64,000 bases of DNA from Woeseia sp. (lineage in GTDB: Bacteria > Pseudomonadota > Gammaproteobacteria > Steroidobacterales > Woeseiaceae): the NCBI GenBank assembly GCA_021773015.1, contig JAJFKW010000001.1, positions 2,897,305 through 2,961,304 of the forward strand. Direction: 5' to 3'. The notes under the pieces are model-generated. The model saw nothing but the letters and a program-made list of their open reading frames with translations, had not been told where the DNA came from and did no database searches. A program made the position numbers and the translations under genes. Below are positions 27,989 to 36,314 of this stretch, one piece after another (position 1 is the first letter of the stretch; each line of letters begins with the position of its first letter).

Positions 27989-29312
27989 GGCGAAGACGGG
28001 CGCGAAAATTCGTGCCGAGGCGGCCAAGATTGTGAACGCTGTCGTCAACGACGGCCGGTCACTCGACGTTGCGCTAGACAGTGCTGCGTCGTTTATCCGT
28101 CACGCTGATGCGGCATTCATGCGCAACCTCTGTTTTGGCACCATCCGCCATCATTGGCAGTTGAACGCCTGGCTGGAACGGTTGTTGAATAAACGGCTGC
28201 GTAGTCGAGACAGCGTCATTCACACCTTGCTTTGTATTGGCCTTTTTCAAATGGCCTTCTTAAGGGTGCCGGATCACGCGGCTGTTTCGATGACAGTGGA
28301 GGCAGCGCGCATGCTGCGACAGCCTAAGTTCGCGTCACTGATCAATGCAGTGCTGCGAAACTTCCGTCGAAATAAAATCGAAAATGTAGAACCGACATCT
28401 GACGAAGCTCGCTTCAATCACCCGGCGTGGTTTATTTCGCAATTAATGGCTGACTGGCCGCAACATTGGCAGCAGATACTCGAAGCTAATAACGCGCGCG
28501 CACCGATGTTTATTCGCGTCAACAACGCGCGGCAGTCGACCAGTGCATATCTGAACGAGTTGTCGGCTACCGAAGAGACACCAAGCGAAACGGTGATGGG
28601 CATCGAATCGGCAATTCGACTTGCCAGGCCACTCGCCGTTGAGGAGCTTCCGGGCTTCGCGGACGGGCGCGCGTCGGTTCAGGACGGTGCGGCTCAGCTT
28701 GCAGCGCTCTGGCTCGGCGTGAGCGACGGCGAGCGTATTTTGGACGCTTGTGCCGCCCCCGGGGGAAAAACCGGCCATTTGCTGGAACTGGCGGGCCCCA
28801 GCAGCACTCTAACGGCTATCGATTCGGATTCGCAGCGTCTGCAGCGAGTTGCAGACAATCTGAAACGACTGCAGTTTGATGCAACGCTTGTGCACGCAGA
28901 CGCATCAAACCCCAAAGCGTGGTGGAACGGGGAACCGTTCGATCGAATTTTAATCGACGCACCCTGTTCGGCCAGCGGTGTGATTCGTCGTCATCCGGAT
29001 ATCAAATTGTTGCGTAGAGCGTCAGATATTGCACAATTCCACGCGCAGCAAAGCGCTCTTTTGAATGGTCTTTGGCCGCTCCTGAGGCCCGGTGGCCGTA
29101 TGCTATACGTGACTTGTTCGGTATTTGCGGCCGAGAATGATGCTGTGGTCGATGCATTTTTGACCGCAACGGACGATGCCGCCGAAATTCGTTTGTTGCC
29201 AAATAACAACATCCGCGATCTAATGCAGGAGAAAGAGCGCGGTTATCAGATTTTGCCAGGGAATCGCGATCTGGACGGATTCTACTTCGCGCAGTTGGAA
29301 AAGGCCCCCTGA
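27981..29312 (+). CDS. rsmB: 16S rRNA (cytosine-967-C5)-methyltransferase
   Basis: RsmB methylates C967 of 16S rRNA. From ATG 27981 it has about 443 residues; the frame extends nine codons upstream into fmt without homology. The N-terminal NusB-like domain is followed by a SAM methyltransferase domain with DACAAPGGKTGHLLEL, the IDAPCSASGVIRRHPDIK motif IV with one conserved Cys, and YVTCSVFAAEN with the catalytic Cys. The overlap ATGAATGA with fmt indicates coupling. Confidence 0.96.
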   Translation: MNEAKTGAKIRAEAAKIVNAVVNDGRSLDVALDSAASFIRHADAAFMRNLCFGTIRHHWQLNAWLERLLNKRLRSRDSVIHTLLCIGLFQMAFLRVPDHAAVSMTVEAARMLRQPKFASLINAVLRNFRRNKIENVEPTSDEARFNHPAWFISQLMADWPQHWQQILEANNARAPMFIRVNNARQSTSAYLNELSATEETPSETVMGIESAIRLARPLAVEELPGFADGRASVQDGAAQLAALWLGVSDGERILDACAAPGGKTGHLLELAGPSSTLTAIDSDSQRLQRVADNLKRLQFDATLVHADASNPKAWWNGEPFDRILIDAPCSASGVIRRHPDIKLLRRASDIAQFHAQQSALLNGLWPLLRPGGRMLYVTCSVFAAENDAVVDAFLTATDDAAEIRLLPNNNIRDLMQEKERGYQILPGNRDLDGFYFAQLEKAP

Positions 29313-29319
29313 AAGGAAC

Positions 29320-29913
29320 ATGTTCGCTCGTGAGCTAAATAAACTCGCTGTGCTGTTGGCAATGGCTTTGCTGGCAACGCAAACCATGACACCTGCTTGG
29401 TCACAAGGGAACACCGACCGGGTCGGCTACTTCGATGTACGGTCCGCTTCGTTGACTCTGGTGGACGGTGTGCAAGAGCTAGATGCTCGGTTGCAGTTGG
29501 TTTTGAGCGGTGAAGCGCTGCAAGCGCTAAACAGCGGTATTACGTTAAGTATCGAACTCAATCTCGAAGTTATTCGCGTGAGGAGTTTTTTGCCGGATTC
29601 TGGTGAGGCGAGCCTCACCGTTCGTTATGAACTCGAATACCTACCGCTCAGTCAGCGCTATATCGTGCGCAACATCAATTCCGGTGAGCAGGAGTCTTTC
29701 GCCACCCTATTTTCCGCACTAAACAATCTTGGCCGAATTCAGTCGTTGCCGGCAATCGATGACGCGATTCTCGATCCAGATCGCCGTTATCGAGTGCGAC
29801 TTAGGGCCTCTTTGAGCACCAAGGAGTATTCGGCAGCACTGCGATTCTTATTTTTCTGGCGCGATGAGTGGGACCTCAAGAGTGACTGGTACGAATGGCC
29901 TCTAAAACGCTAA
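29320..29913 (+). CDS. DUF4390 exported protein
   Basis: A 197-residue protein with a signal peptide (hydrophobic residues about 9-28). The mature part is a beta-rich domain with LNLEVIRVRSFLPDSGEA and a final LFFWRDEWDLKSDWYEWPL segment, which is typical of DUF4390. Such proteins are encoded between rsmB and ntrY in many Beta- and Gammaproteobacteria; function is unknown. It overlaps ntrY by 19 bases. Location next to a membrane sensor kinase suggests a periplasmic role in sensing, but this is inference. Confidence 0.88.
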   Translation: MFARELNKLAVLLAMALLATQTMTPAWSQGNTDRVGYFDVRSASLTLVDGVQELDARLQLVLSGEALQALNSGITLSIELNLEVIRVRSFLPDSGEASLTVRYELEYLPLSQRYIVRNINSGEQESFATLFSALNNLGRIQSLPAIDDAILDPDRRYRVRLRASLSTKEYSAALRFLFFWRDEWDLKSDWYEWPLKR

Positions 29914-32117
29914 AACGCGTTATCTTCGGAGGACTCGGCGTCGTTGGCGTCGCGTTTTCGCTGATGGCGCTGTATTTGCTCGGGCAATCAACCGAGCAAA
30001 CAGGCGATAAAGAGAGTCTTTACACGGTCATTCTGTTGGTCAATATCGCAGGCGTTATCGCCTTATTGTTATTGACGATTGGCAGTTTATGGCGCTTGGT
30101 CGGCGACTACCGAAAACATCTGCCTGGAGCCAAATTAAAGGCACGGGTCGTTGGCATGTTCGTTGGCCTCGCAGTATTGCCGCTTCTCGTCGTTTACTAC
30201 TTTTCTATCGAATTCATCAATAAGGGAATCGATAATTGGTTCAGCGTCGAAGTCGAGCAGGGCCTGGATGATGCACTAGCGTTGAGCCGTGCTGCATTTG
30301 AATCGCAAATGCGTGACGATCTAAGGACAACACTAAAGGTTGCTGATCGCTTACGTGACGTCACGCAACGGCAATTGGTATTTGAGTTGGGTGCGTTACG
30401 TCGAGAGAGTGGTGCGAGTGAGATCACGATTTTTGGGCGCAATAGCCGCATACTAGCGACCAGTTCGGACCGCGAAGCAGGCAGCATGCCGAACGAATTG
30501 AGAGATGAGGTCATCCTGCAAATTCGTCAGAATCGTCCGTTCGTTAGCCTGGATGAAATCAATCGGCAAATCCATACCGCCGCACCCTACTTAAGTCAGA
30601 ATCGACGCGATATCCTGGGCGTTATTCAAGCGCTTTATCCGGTTCCCGACCGCATTGGCAGAATGGCAGATAGCGTTACAGATTCGTACAACGACTATAA
30701 GAAGTCTATTTTTGTACGGGACGACTTAAAGCGAATTTTTTCTCTCACGCTTACCGTCGTGTTGTTTCTGTCCATGCTAGCGTCTATTTACGGCGCGCTC
30801 ATCCTGTCGCGTCGTCTAGTGTCACCGATCCAAGATCTTGTTGCGGGCACACGGGCGGTTGCAAAAGGAGATTTCGATACACGGCTACCGACTCCGTCAC
30901 GCGACGAAATTGGTTTTTTGGTTAGTTCCTTCAACGACATGACGCAGCGATTGTCAACGGCAAGCCGCCAAGCGTCGCTAAGCCAGGCCTTAGTTGAAGC
31001 AGAGCGCGCCAATCTCGAAGTGATTCTGGCGCGCCTTTCTACGGGCGTTGTTTCGCTCAGCAAAAACTTGCGTATTCGTACGGCGAACCAAGCTTCCGGC
31101 GCCATTCTGAATGTCGACCTAGAAAACCGAGTCGGCGAGAGTTTGCCTGAAGTGGCTGTGGGCGAACCGCTGCTACAACAATTTGTGGATGTGGCGCGAG
31201 TGCACCTCAATGCTGGTGAGACGGAGTGGCGTGAGCAGATTGTTTTGCGAGGTGAAGTTGGACGTCGAGTGTTGACCTGCGCGTGTACTGCGTTGCCGGG
31301 CGATGACGATCACGATGCGGGATTTGTTGTCGTTTTTGATGACATCACGGCATTGTTGCAAGCACAGCGTGATGCGGCCTGGGGCGAAGTCGCGCGCAGG
31401 CTCGCGCACGAAATTAAGAACCCGCTAACGCCTATTCAACTGTCCGCTGAAAGATTAAGAAGGAAATACTTACACACGTTGGAGGAAGATGAAGCACAGG
31501 TGCTTGATAGAGCAACGCACACCATCGTTCAACAAGTCGAAGCGATGAAAGAAATGGTTAATGCGTTCAGCGACTACGCGCGAGCGCCAGACATGGATAT
31601 CAATCGTTTTGATATTGCAATTTTAGTGCACGAGGTCGTCGATCTGTACCGCTCGCAAGAGAGTGGGATACATATTGCGCTTGATACCAGCGACGAATTA
31701 CCGCGAATCGAGGCAGACGCAGGTAGGGTCCGGCAGATACTACATAACCTATTGCGGAACGCGACCGAAGCACTGGAAAACACCCAAGATGGGTTGATCG
31801 AAGTCACTGTCAAGGCGGCGGAAATGCACGGCGTCGACGCAGTTGAATTGGTTGTCTCGGACAACGGACCGGGCTTTCAAACTGGATCGGTAAGGCAAGT
31901 CTTCGATCCGTACGTAACGACCAAGCCCAAGGGCACTGGATTAGGGTTAGCAATTGTGAAGAAGTTAGTGGAAGAACATGCGGGCACTATCAACGCGGAA
32001 AATCGCGAAGATGGCGGCGCCATCATTAGGATAATGTTGCCGATAAGCGAAGCAGCGCGAGAATTGTTGATCGCTAAGCTGCCAGGTCGGAGCGAACAAC
32101 GGAGGGAGAGAGCATGA
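29895..32117 (+). CDS. ntrY: Nitrogen-regulation-type sensor histidine kinase NtrY
   Basis: A 740-residue membrane kinase. Hydrophobic helices lie near residues 8-30, 44-68 and 84-104, and a fourth near 281-304 closes a periplasmic sensor region. A HAMP domain follows (about 305-357), then a PAS-like segment (about 370-485), HisKA with phospho-acceptor His505 in RRLAHEIKNPLTPIQL, and a HATPase domain with N, G1 (DNGPGF) and G2 (GTGLGLAIV) boxes. All catalytic residues are present. It overlaps ntrX by four bases and should phosphorylate it. Confidence 0.94.
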   Translation: MASKTLKRVIFGGLGVVGVAFSLMALYLLGQSTEQTGDKESLYTVILLVNIAGVIALLLLTIGSLWRLVGDYRKHLPGAKLKARVVGMFVGLAVLPLLVVYYFSIEFINKGIDNWFSVEVEQGLDDALALSRAAFESQMRDDLRTTLKVADRLRDVTQRQLVFELGALRRESGASEITIFGRNSRILATSSDREAGSMPNELRDEVILQIRQNRPFVSLDEINRQIHTAAPYLSQNRRDILGVIQALYPVPDRIGRMADSVTDSYNDYKKSIFVRDDLKRIFSLTLTVVLFLSMLASIYGALILSRRLVSPIQDLVAGTRAVAKGDFDTRLPTPSRDEIGFLVSSFNDMTQRLSTASRQASLSQALVEAERANLEVILARLSTGVVSLSKNLRIRTANQASGAILNVDLENRVGESLPEVAVGEPLLQQFVDVARVHLNAGETEWREQIVLRGEVGRRVLTCACTALPGDDDHDAGFVVVFDDITALLQAQRDAAWGEVARRLAHEIKNPLTPIQLSAERLRRKYLHTLEEDEAQVLDRATHTIVQQVEAMKEMVNAFSDYARAPDMDINRFDIAILVHEVVDLYRSQESGIHIALDTSDELPRIEADAGRVRQILHNLLRNATEALENTQDGLIEVTVKAAEMHGVDAVELVVSDNGPGFQTGSVRQVFDPYVTTKPKGTGLGLAIVKKLVEEHAGTINAENREDGGAIIRIMLPISEAARELLIAKLPGRSEQRRERA

Positions 32118-33484
32118 GTGCGTCGCACATACTCGTGGTTGATGACGAGGATGATATTAGGGCTCTTATCGACGAGATACTGTCGGAAGAAGGATACAAG
32201 GTAACCGTTGCAGCCGATGGGGCGGCAGCTCGCGTAGCCAAGGAAAACGCGAAGTTCGATCTGATTCTGCTCGATATCTGGATGCCAGATACCGATGGCA
32301 TCAGCCTGCTCCGTGGTTGGTCGGAGCAGGGCGGTTTGGATTGCCCGGTCGTCATGATGTCCGGCCACGGCACGGTCGATACCGCTGTCGAAGCGACGCG
32401 TCTTGGCGCCTTCGATTTTGTCGAAAAACCGCTGTCTTTAGCCAAACTCTTGCGTACCGTTGAACGCGCTTTGGAGAGCTCCAAAAAGCAGATGAACAGT
32501 TCGCGTAGTTTGCTGCCGTCATTGCTGGCACCCGTTGGCCGCAGCAGAATCATGAAAGAACTGCGTGAAAAGGTGCAGCAGTACGCCAATCACGATTCAT
32601 CGGTGCTGCTGATTGGCGAGCCTGGTACCGGCCGTGGTGCGTTCGCCCGTTACATTCATAATTTGGGAACTTCGATTGATGCGCCGCTGATCAACGTGCT
32701 GGCGACATCGCTAACTGAATCCAATTGCGAGGAACAACTGCTTGGCAGCGAAGTAAATGGCACGGTCCATCCGGGGTTTTTCGAAAAGGCAGCGGGTGGC
32801 ACGCTTATTCTCGATGAGCTGACGGACCTCAATGAAAAAGCACAGAAGATTATTCTTGGCATTTTGGAGCAAGGGCAGTTCGTACGTGCCGGCGGCCGCG
32901 AGGCCGTTCGCCTAAAAGCACGTGTGTTGGCAACTGTAGGAGCTGCTTATGAAGCGGCAATTCAGGACGGCGGCTTGCGACGGGAACTCGTCGCGAACCT
33001 TGGCGTTTTGACGGTACGGGTGCCACCGCTTCGAGAGTATGCGGAGGACGTGCCCGAGCTCTTAAGCTACTACGTTGACAAACTGGTGGACGCTGAAAAT
33101 CTTTCGTTTCGGCGATTCAGCGTTGCCGCACAGAATCGACTTCGCAACTATCCATGGCCCGATAATGTTCATGAATTGAAGAATATCGTGCAACGCTTGC
33201 TGATGACCGGCTCTGACGAAGAAATATCCCTGGATGAGATTGAGCAGCAAATAAGCACGACTAGCAACGCCGGTGACCCGCTGGTGAAGCATGATCTGCT
33301 GTCGCTACCGCTCCGCGAAGCGCGAGAACAATTCGAAAGAGCTTACCTTCAACAACAACTTGTTTTGTGCGACGGTAAGGTCGGCAAACTCGCGAAGCGC
33401 GTTGGCATGGAGCGAACGCACTTGTATCGAAAGCTACGCAGTCTCGGTGTCGATTTTCGTTCGATTAGCGGCGGGGAAGATTAA
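32114..33484 (+). CDS. ntrX: NtrX response regulator with degenerate AAA+ domain
   Basis: A 456-residue regulator with an intact receiver domain (acidic pocket at 10-12, phospho-acceptor Asp54, Lys105). The central AAA+ domain is altered: the Walker A motif reads GEPGTGRG at 168-175, with Arg174 in place of the invariant Lys, and the GAFTGA loop that contacts sigma-54 is missing (only LLGSEVNGTVHPGFFEKAAGGT lies between the expected flanks, about 209-230). Walker B (LILDEL) and the arginine-finger region (LRRELVANL) remain. The C-terminal Fis-type HTH (GKVGKLAKRVGMERTHLYRKL) is intact. The protein probably binds DNA under NtrY control without sigma-54 activation. Confidence 0.9.
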   Translation: MSASHILVVDDEDDIRALIDEILSEEGYKVTVAADGAAARVAKENAKFDLILLDIWMPDTDGISLLRGWSEQGGLDCPVVMMSGHGTVDTAVEATRLGAFDFVEKPLSLAKLLRTVERALESSKKQMNSSRSLLPSLLAPVGRSRIMKELREKVQQYANHDSSVLLIGEPGTGRGAFARYIHNLGTSIDAPLINVLATSLTESNCEEQLLGSEVNGTVHPGFFEKAAGGTLILDELTDLNEKAQKIILGILEQGQFVRAGGREAVRLKARVLATVGAAYEAAIQDGGLRRELVANLGVLTVRVPPLREYAEDVPELLSYYVDKLVDAENLSFRRFSVAAQNRLRNYPWPDNVHELKNIVQRLLMTGSDEEISLDEIEQQISTTSNAGDPLVKHDLLSLPLREAREQFERAYLQQQLVLCDGKVGKLAKRVGMERTHLYRKLRSLGVDFRSISGGED

Positions 33485-33611
33485 CTGACAGTAACGGGCG
33501 CTCTCAAAAATGCAGCCATATTTTTTTCATTATCAGAGTTGAACTGTTCGGTAACGCTGGAATCATACTAGCGAAGTAACGGCAAAATGCCGCAACAACA
33601 GGCCACCATTC

Positions 33612-34511
33612 TTGGACAGTCCTGCACGAAAACTAACTCTATTTTTCTGGGCTGCACTTGTCATTGCAGCGGTGTGCGTTGTTTCTTGTGCGCCGACAGA
33701 GTTGAAGGACGAATCAACGTCGACAATTAAGTTCTACGCCACGCATGGCAAGCCAAAGTTTCAGTTTAGCCAGCATGGAGACTTGACGCTTAGATACGTC
33801 GAGTCCGGTGTATCTTCCCACGCAACCGTTTTGTTTATTCACGGTACGCCGGGAAGTTGGACGGCATTCGCTGGCTACGTAAACGAACCATCGTTGCAAA
33901 AGAAGGCGCGGCTTATTGCGGTAGACCGCCCTGGTTGGGGCGGGTCTATTTTTGCGAACGGCGCGTTTCAACCCAGCGTGGCAGCACAATCGAGGTTGAT
34001 GAAAAATTGGTTGTGTTCGTTGTCGAGCGAATCTGTTACAAAGCGTTTGATTGTCGTGGGTCACTCCCTGGGTGCGACCCTGGCGATGCGTCTCGCAATG
34101 GACCATCCCAGTTGTGTTTCGGCATTGCTATTATTGGCCGGTCCATTGGATCCAGAATTCGCCACACCTCGCTGGTACAACCACGTAGCGCGCGTGCCAC
34201 CATTTGGTTGGTTGGCGGATAAAATGATTGGCGATGGGATGCGTCAATCGAATAAGGAAATGATGCTGTTACCAGCTGAGCTTAGAGCAATGCAACCGCT
34301 CTGGGCGGATATCGACGTGCCGACGATCATCGTCCAGGGCGGAAAAGACAGTCTTGTTGATGCCGAACACGCGGACTTCGCCGAAAAAATGATGACAGGC
34401 AGCCAGCCGCAGATATTTCGATTACCGGAAATTAATCACTTTTTTGTATTCAGCGATAAGCCCATGGTCGCGCGGCACATCGAAACGTTACTCACTGCAA
34501 TTTCACAGTGA
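33612..34511 (+). CDS. Lipoprotein alpha/beta hydrolase
   Basis: About 299 residues from a TTG start; no ATG is available before the signal sequence. A hydrophobic stretch ends in a lipobox (VVSC), so it is likely membrane-anchored. The hydrolase core shows FIHGTPGSW (oxyanion), nucleophile Ser in VVGHSLGATLAMRLA near residue 155, the acid Asp in GGKDSLVDAEH, and catalytic His in EINHFFVF. The substrate cannot be told. It lies between ntrX and the convergent envelope operon and seems to be transcribed separately. Confidence 0.82.
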   Translation: MDSPARKLTLFFWAALVIAAVCVVSCAPTELKDESTSTIKFYATHGKPKFQFSQHGDLTLRYVESGVSSHATVLFIHGTPGSWTAFAGYVNEPSLQKKARLIAVDRPGWGGSIFANGAFQPSVAAQSRLMKNWLCSLSSESVTKRLIVVGHSLGATLAMRLAMDHPSCVSALLLLAGPLDPEFATPRWYNHVARVPPFGWLADKMIGDGMRQSNKEMMLLPAELRAMQPLWADIDVPTIIVQGGKDSLVDAEHADFAEKMMTGSQPQIFRLPEINHFFVFSDKPMVARHIETLLTAISQ

Positions 34512-34556
34512 TTTCTGTAACGGACAGCAGTGTGTGAGCCGCAACCGTGCATCGAC

Positions 34557-35135
34557 TCACGGGCAGCGTACTTTAACCTCTACGATCAGTTTTCCACGAT
34601 CCAGACTGTCGGTGACACCAGTCCATGCGAACGCTTCGCCATCAAAATCGAGCTTTTCGGGTTGTGGGTCGGAGCTTCCGGTGGGCGTGGAGAAGTTGAC
34701 GTAACTCGCTGTGCGACTGCCGCCACCGGATACATGTAAAGTTGCCCCTTCGCTGCCAGCGGGTTGTTCCGCGCTGATCGCGAAAGTACCTAACGATTCG
34801 TCGAGCCACTTGCACGTGGTCACAAACAAATCATATTGGCGGCCATTTACATCTACGGTTGCATTCGATTCGCTACCGAAAGTGTCTAGAAATTCACTTC
34901 TTTCGGTGTCAACCTTCTGTTCTTTCCTCTGTATTTCAGTTTCCGCTAGGCCGCGTATCATTGCCTCTACATGCTGAATTTGACTCGGATCAATACCAGA
35001 GTTTTTCATCATCTCTAGCATTTGCTCTAGTTGTTGCCGATCTTCTTGGGGCGTGGATTCCGCTTGTGCCAAAGAAACTGCCAATAGCGATGTGACCAAT
35101 GCTAGAAACAGTGTCTGAATAGCGTTATTGCGCAT
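34557..35135 (-). CDS. Small exported protein of the LamG-linked operon, unknown function
   Basis: A 192-residue protein with a signal peptide cleaved near AQA-ES. A helical, Gln/Glu-rich stretch (about 25-75) is followed by a beta-rich domain containing NGRQYDLFVTTC and ending VEVKVRCP. One Cys is in the first strand and one at the very C-terminus, which could form a disulfide. The next gene upstream (35189-35707) has the same pattern. GGAG lies before the ATG. It is the last gene of a four-gene minus-strand operon. Confidence 0.65.
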   Translation of the reverse strand: MRNNAIQTLFLALVTSLLAVSLAQAESTPQEDRQQLEQMLEMMKNSGIDPSQIQHVEAMIRGLAETEIQRKEQKVDTERSEFLDTFGSESNATVDVNGRQYDLFVTTCKWLDESLGTFAISAEQPAGSEGATLHVSGGGSRTASYVNFSTPTGSSDPQPEKLDFDGEAFAWTGVTDSLDRGKLIVEVKVRCP

Positions 35136-35188
35136 AGGGTTTCTCCAAGATTTTATCCAATGTTTACTGCAAGTCCAATGTGTAGCGA

Positions 35189-35707
35189 CTAGTCACGACA
35201 CTCTATATTCATAGTGAAAGCTAAAGTGCTCTCGCCATCTGGTGCCGCGGATTTCAATGTTCCGTCTTCTTGCGTAATCATCTTACTGCCCTCAAGGAAG
35301 CCGAATGCCGAGTAAGTATTGTCTCCACGTTTGATGTTGCCTTGCTGGAATTTCCAGTGCTGCTTATTGCCGTCGTCGTTAAACATGACAGATGCCGTGT
35401 CCGAGTTGGTGCCGCCGGTCAGCGATGCATCGAAAGTTCGAATTATTATCGTTGGATAGCCCGCGCGGTTTTGTGAATCAGATGCGGTTGCGGTCGCCAT
35501 TGCGGTGTTAATGCAGACAATCTTGTCGAGATCGTAGTTCTTATCTCCAAGTCGAAGATGTGCACGTCCTCTGGATTTCTTTGGCGGTGCTTCGGGCCTC
35601 GCGTTTTCCGTCGATGTACTGACAACGCTGGTCGGTTTGTCTTTCGCTCCGCAACCGATCAGGCTGCTGACAATTACGATTGCTAGTGTTATTGAGTGTG
35701 ATTTCAT
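35189..35707 (-). CDS. Small lipoprotein of the LamG-linked operon
   Basis: The frame opens at 35758, but ATG 35707 (MKSHSITLAIVIVSSLIGC) gives a clean lipoprotein signal with lipobox LIGC and is preceded by GAGGAACCGGCG, so it is chosen. The mature part of about 150 residues is beta-rich, with DKNYDLDKIVC early and TMNIECRD at the end: the same first-strand Cys plus terminal Cys seen in the neighbouring gene. It also resembles the size and layout of LpqH-like lipoproteins. Function is unknown. It starts 10 bases after the upstream gene stops. Confidence 0.7.
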   Translation of the reverse strand: MKSHSITLAIVIVSSLIGCGAKDKPTSVVSTSTENARPEAPPKKSRGRAHLRLGDKNYDLDKIVCINTAMATATASDSQNRAGYPTIIIRTFDASLTGGTNSDTASVMFNDDGNKQHWKFQQGNIKRGDNTYSAFGFLEGSKMITQEDGTLKSAAPDGESTLAFTMNIECRD

Positions 35708-35717
35708 CGCCGGTTCC

Positions 35718-36314
35718 TCAGCGCGAGAGTGCCGGCAAAACGACATCGAAACTGCCATTTTCGACTGTCACTACATTCGAATCACTACTGGCGCTGCCGA
35801 ATGGTTGAAGCGGCAGCGTGGCACTGAAACTACCGATGATATGCATCAACTCGCCGTCAGCTACCGCAGACTGGATAATGACTGATGCCTTACCATCGTT
35901 GCTAGAATTGAAGCGACCACCTCCGGCGCTTTGCATGCGGACGGCAATCTCTGCAAGGTCTGTAGTAAACCCATCCGCTGTTTCAATCAACGAGAAACCA
36001 ATTGAGAGAGTGTCGCTGCGTTGCAGATCAGCGCTGACTATCGCAAGGCCATAAATATTGGCGCTGCCAATGCTCGCGCCGCTACGAAATGCGTTCCAGT
36101 CCGACTGTCTTTTGTTGAGGCGCCAAGTTTGTGGCTTGCCATCCAAGGAGGCTGTAATTTGTGGTGCAGTCGCAGGCTCCGCAACCGAGCTGGTTATACT
36201 GTTTGAGGTTTCGCCACAAGCACATAGAGAAATGCCGAATAAAGTTGCCAAGACAATTCGCCTTAACCTTTTCACGCAGTTTGTGAAGATGCTTGCTCTT
36301 ACCAAAAAACTCAT
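35718..36314 (-). CDS. Small lipoprotein of the LamG-linked operon
   Basis: A 198-residue protein with signal sequence and lipobox (SLCAC). The mature domain is beta-rich: ASLDGKPQTWRL, then strands and a long loop, and a C-terminal VENGSFDVVLP. It has a similar size to the two genes downstream but lacks their paired Cys. The start codon overlaps the stop of the LamG gene (ATGA), so translation is coupled. Function is unknown. Confidence 0.7.
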   Translation of the reverse strand: MSFLVRASIFTNCVKRLRRIVLATLFGISLCACGETSNSITSSVAEPATAPQITASLDGKPQTWRLNKRQSDWNAFRSGASIGSANIYGLAIVSADLQRSDTLSIGFSLIETADGFTTDLAEIAVRMQSAGGGRFNSSNDGKASVIIQSAVADGELMHIIGSFSATLPLQPFGSASSDSNVVTVENGSFDVVLPALSR

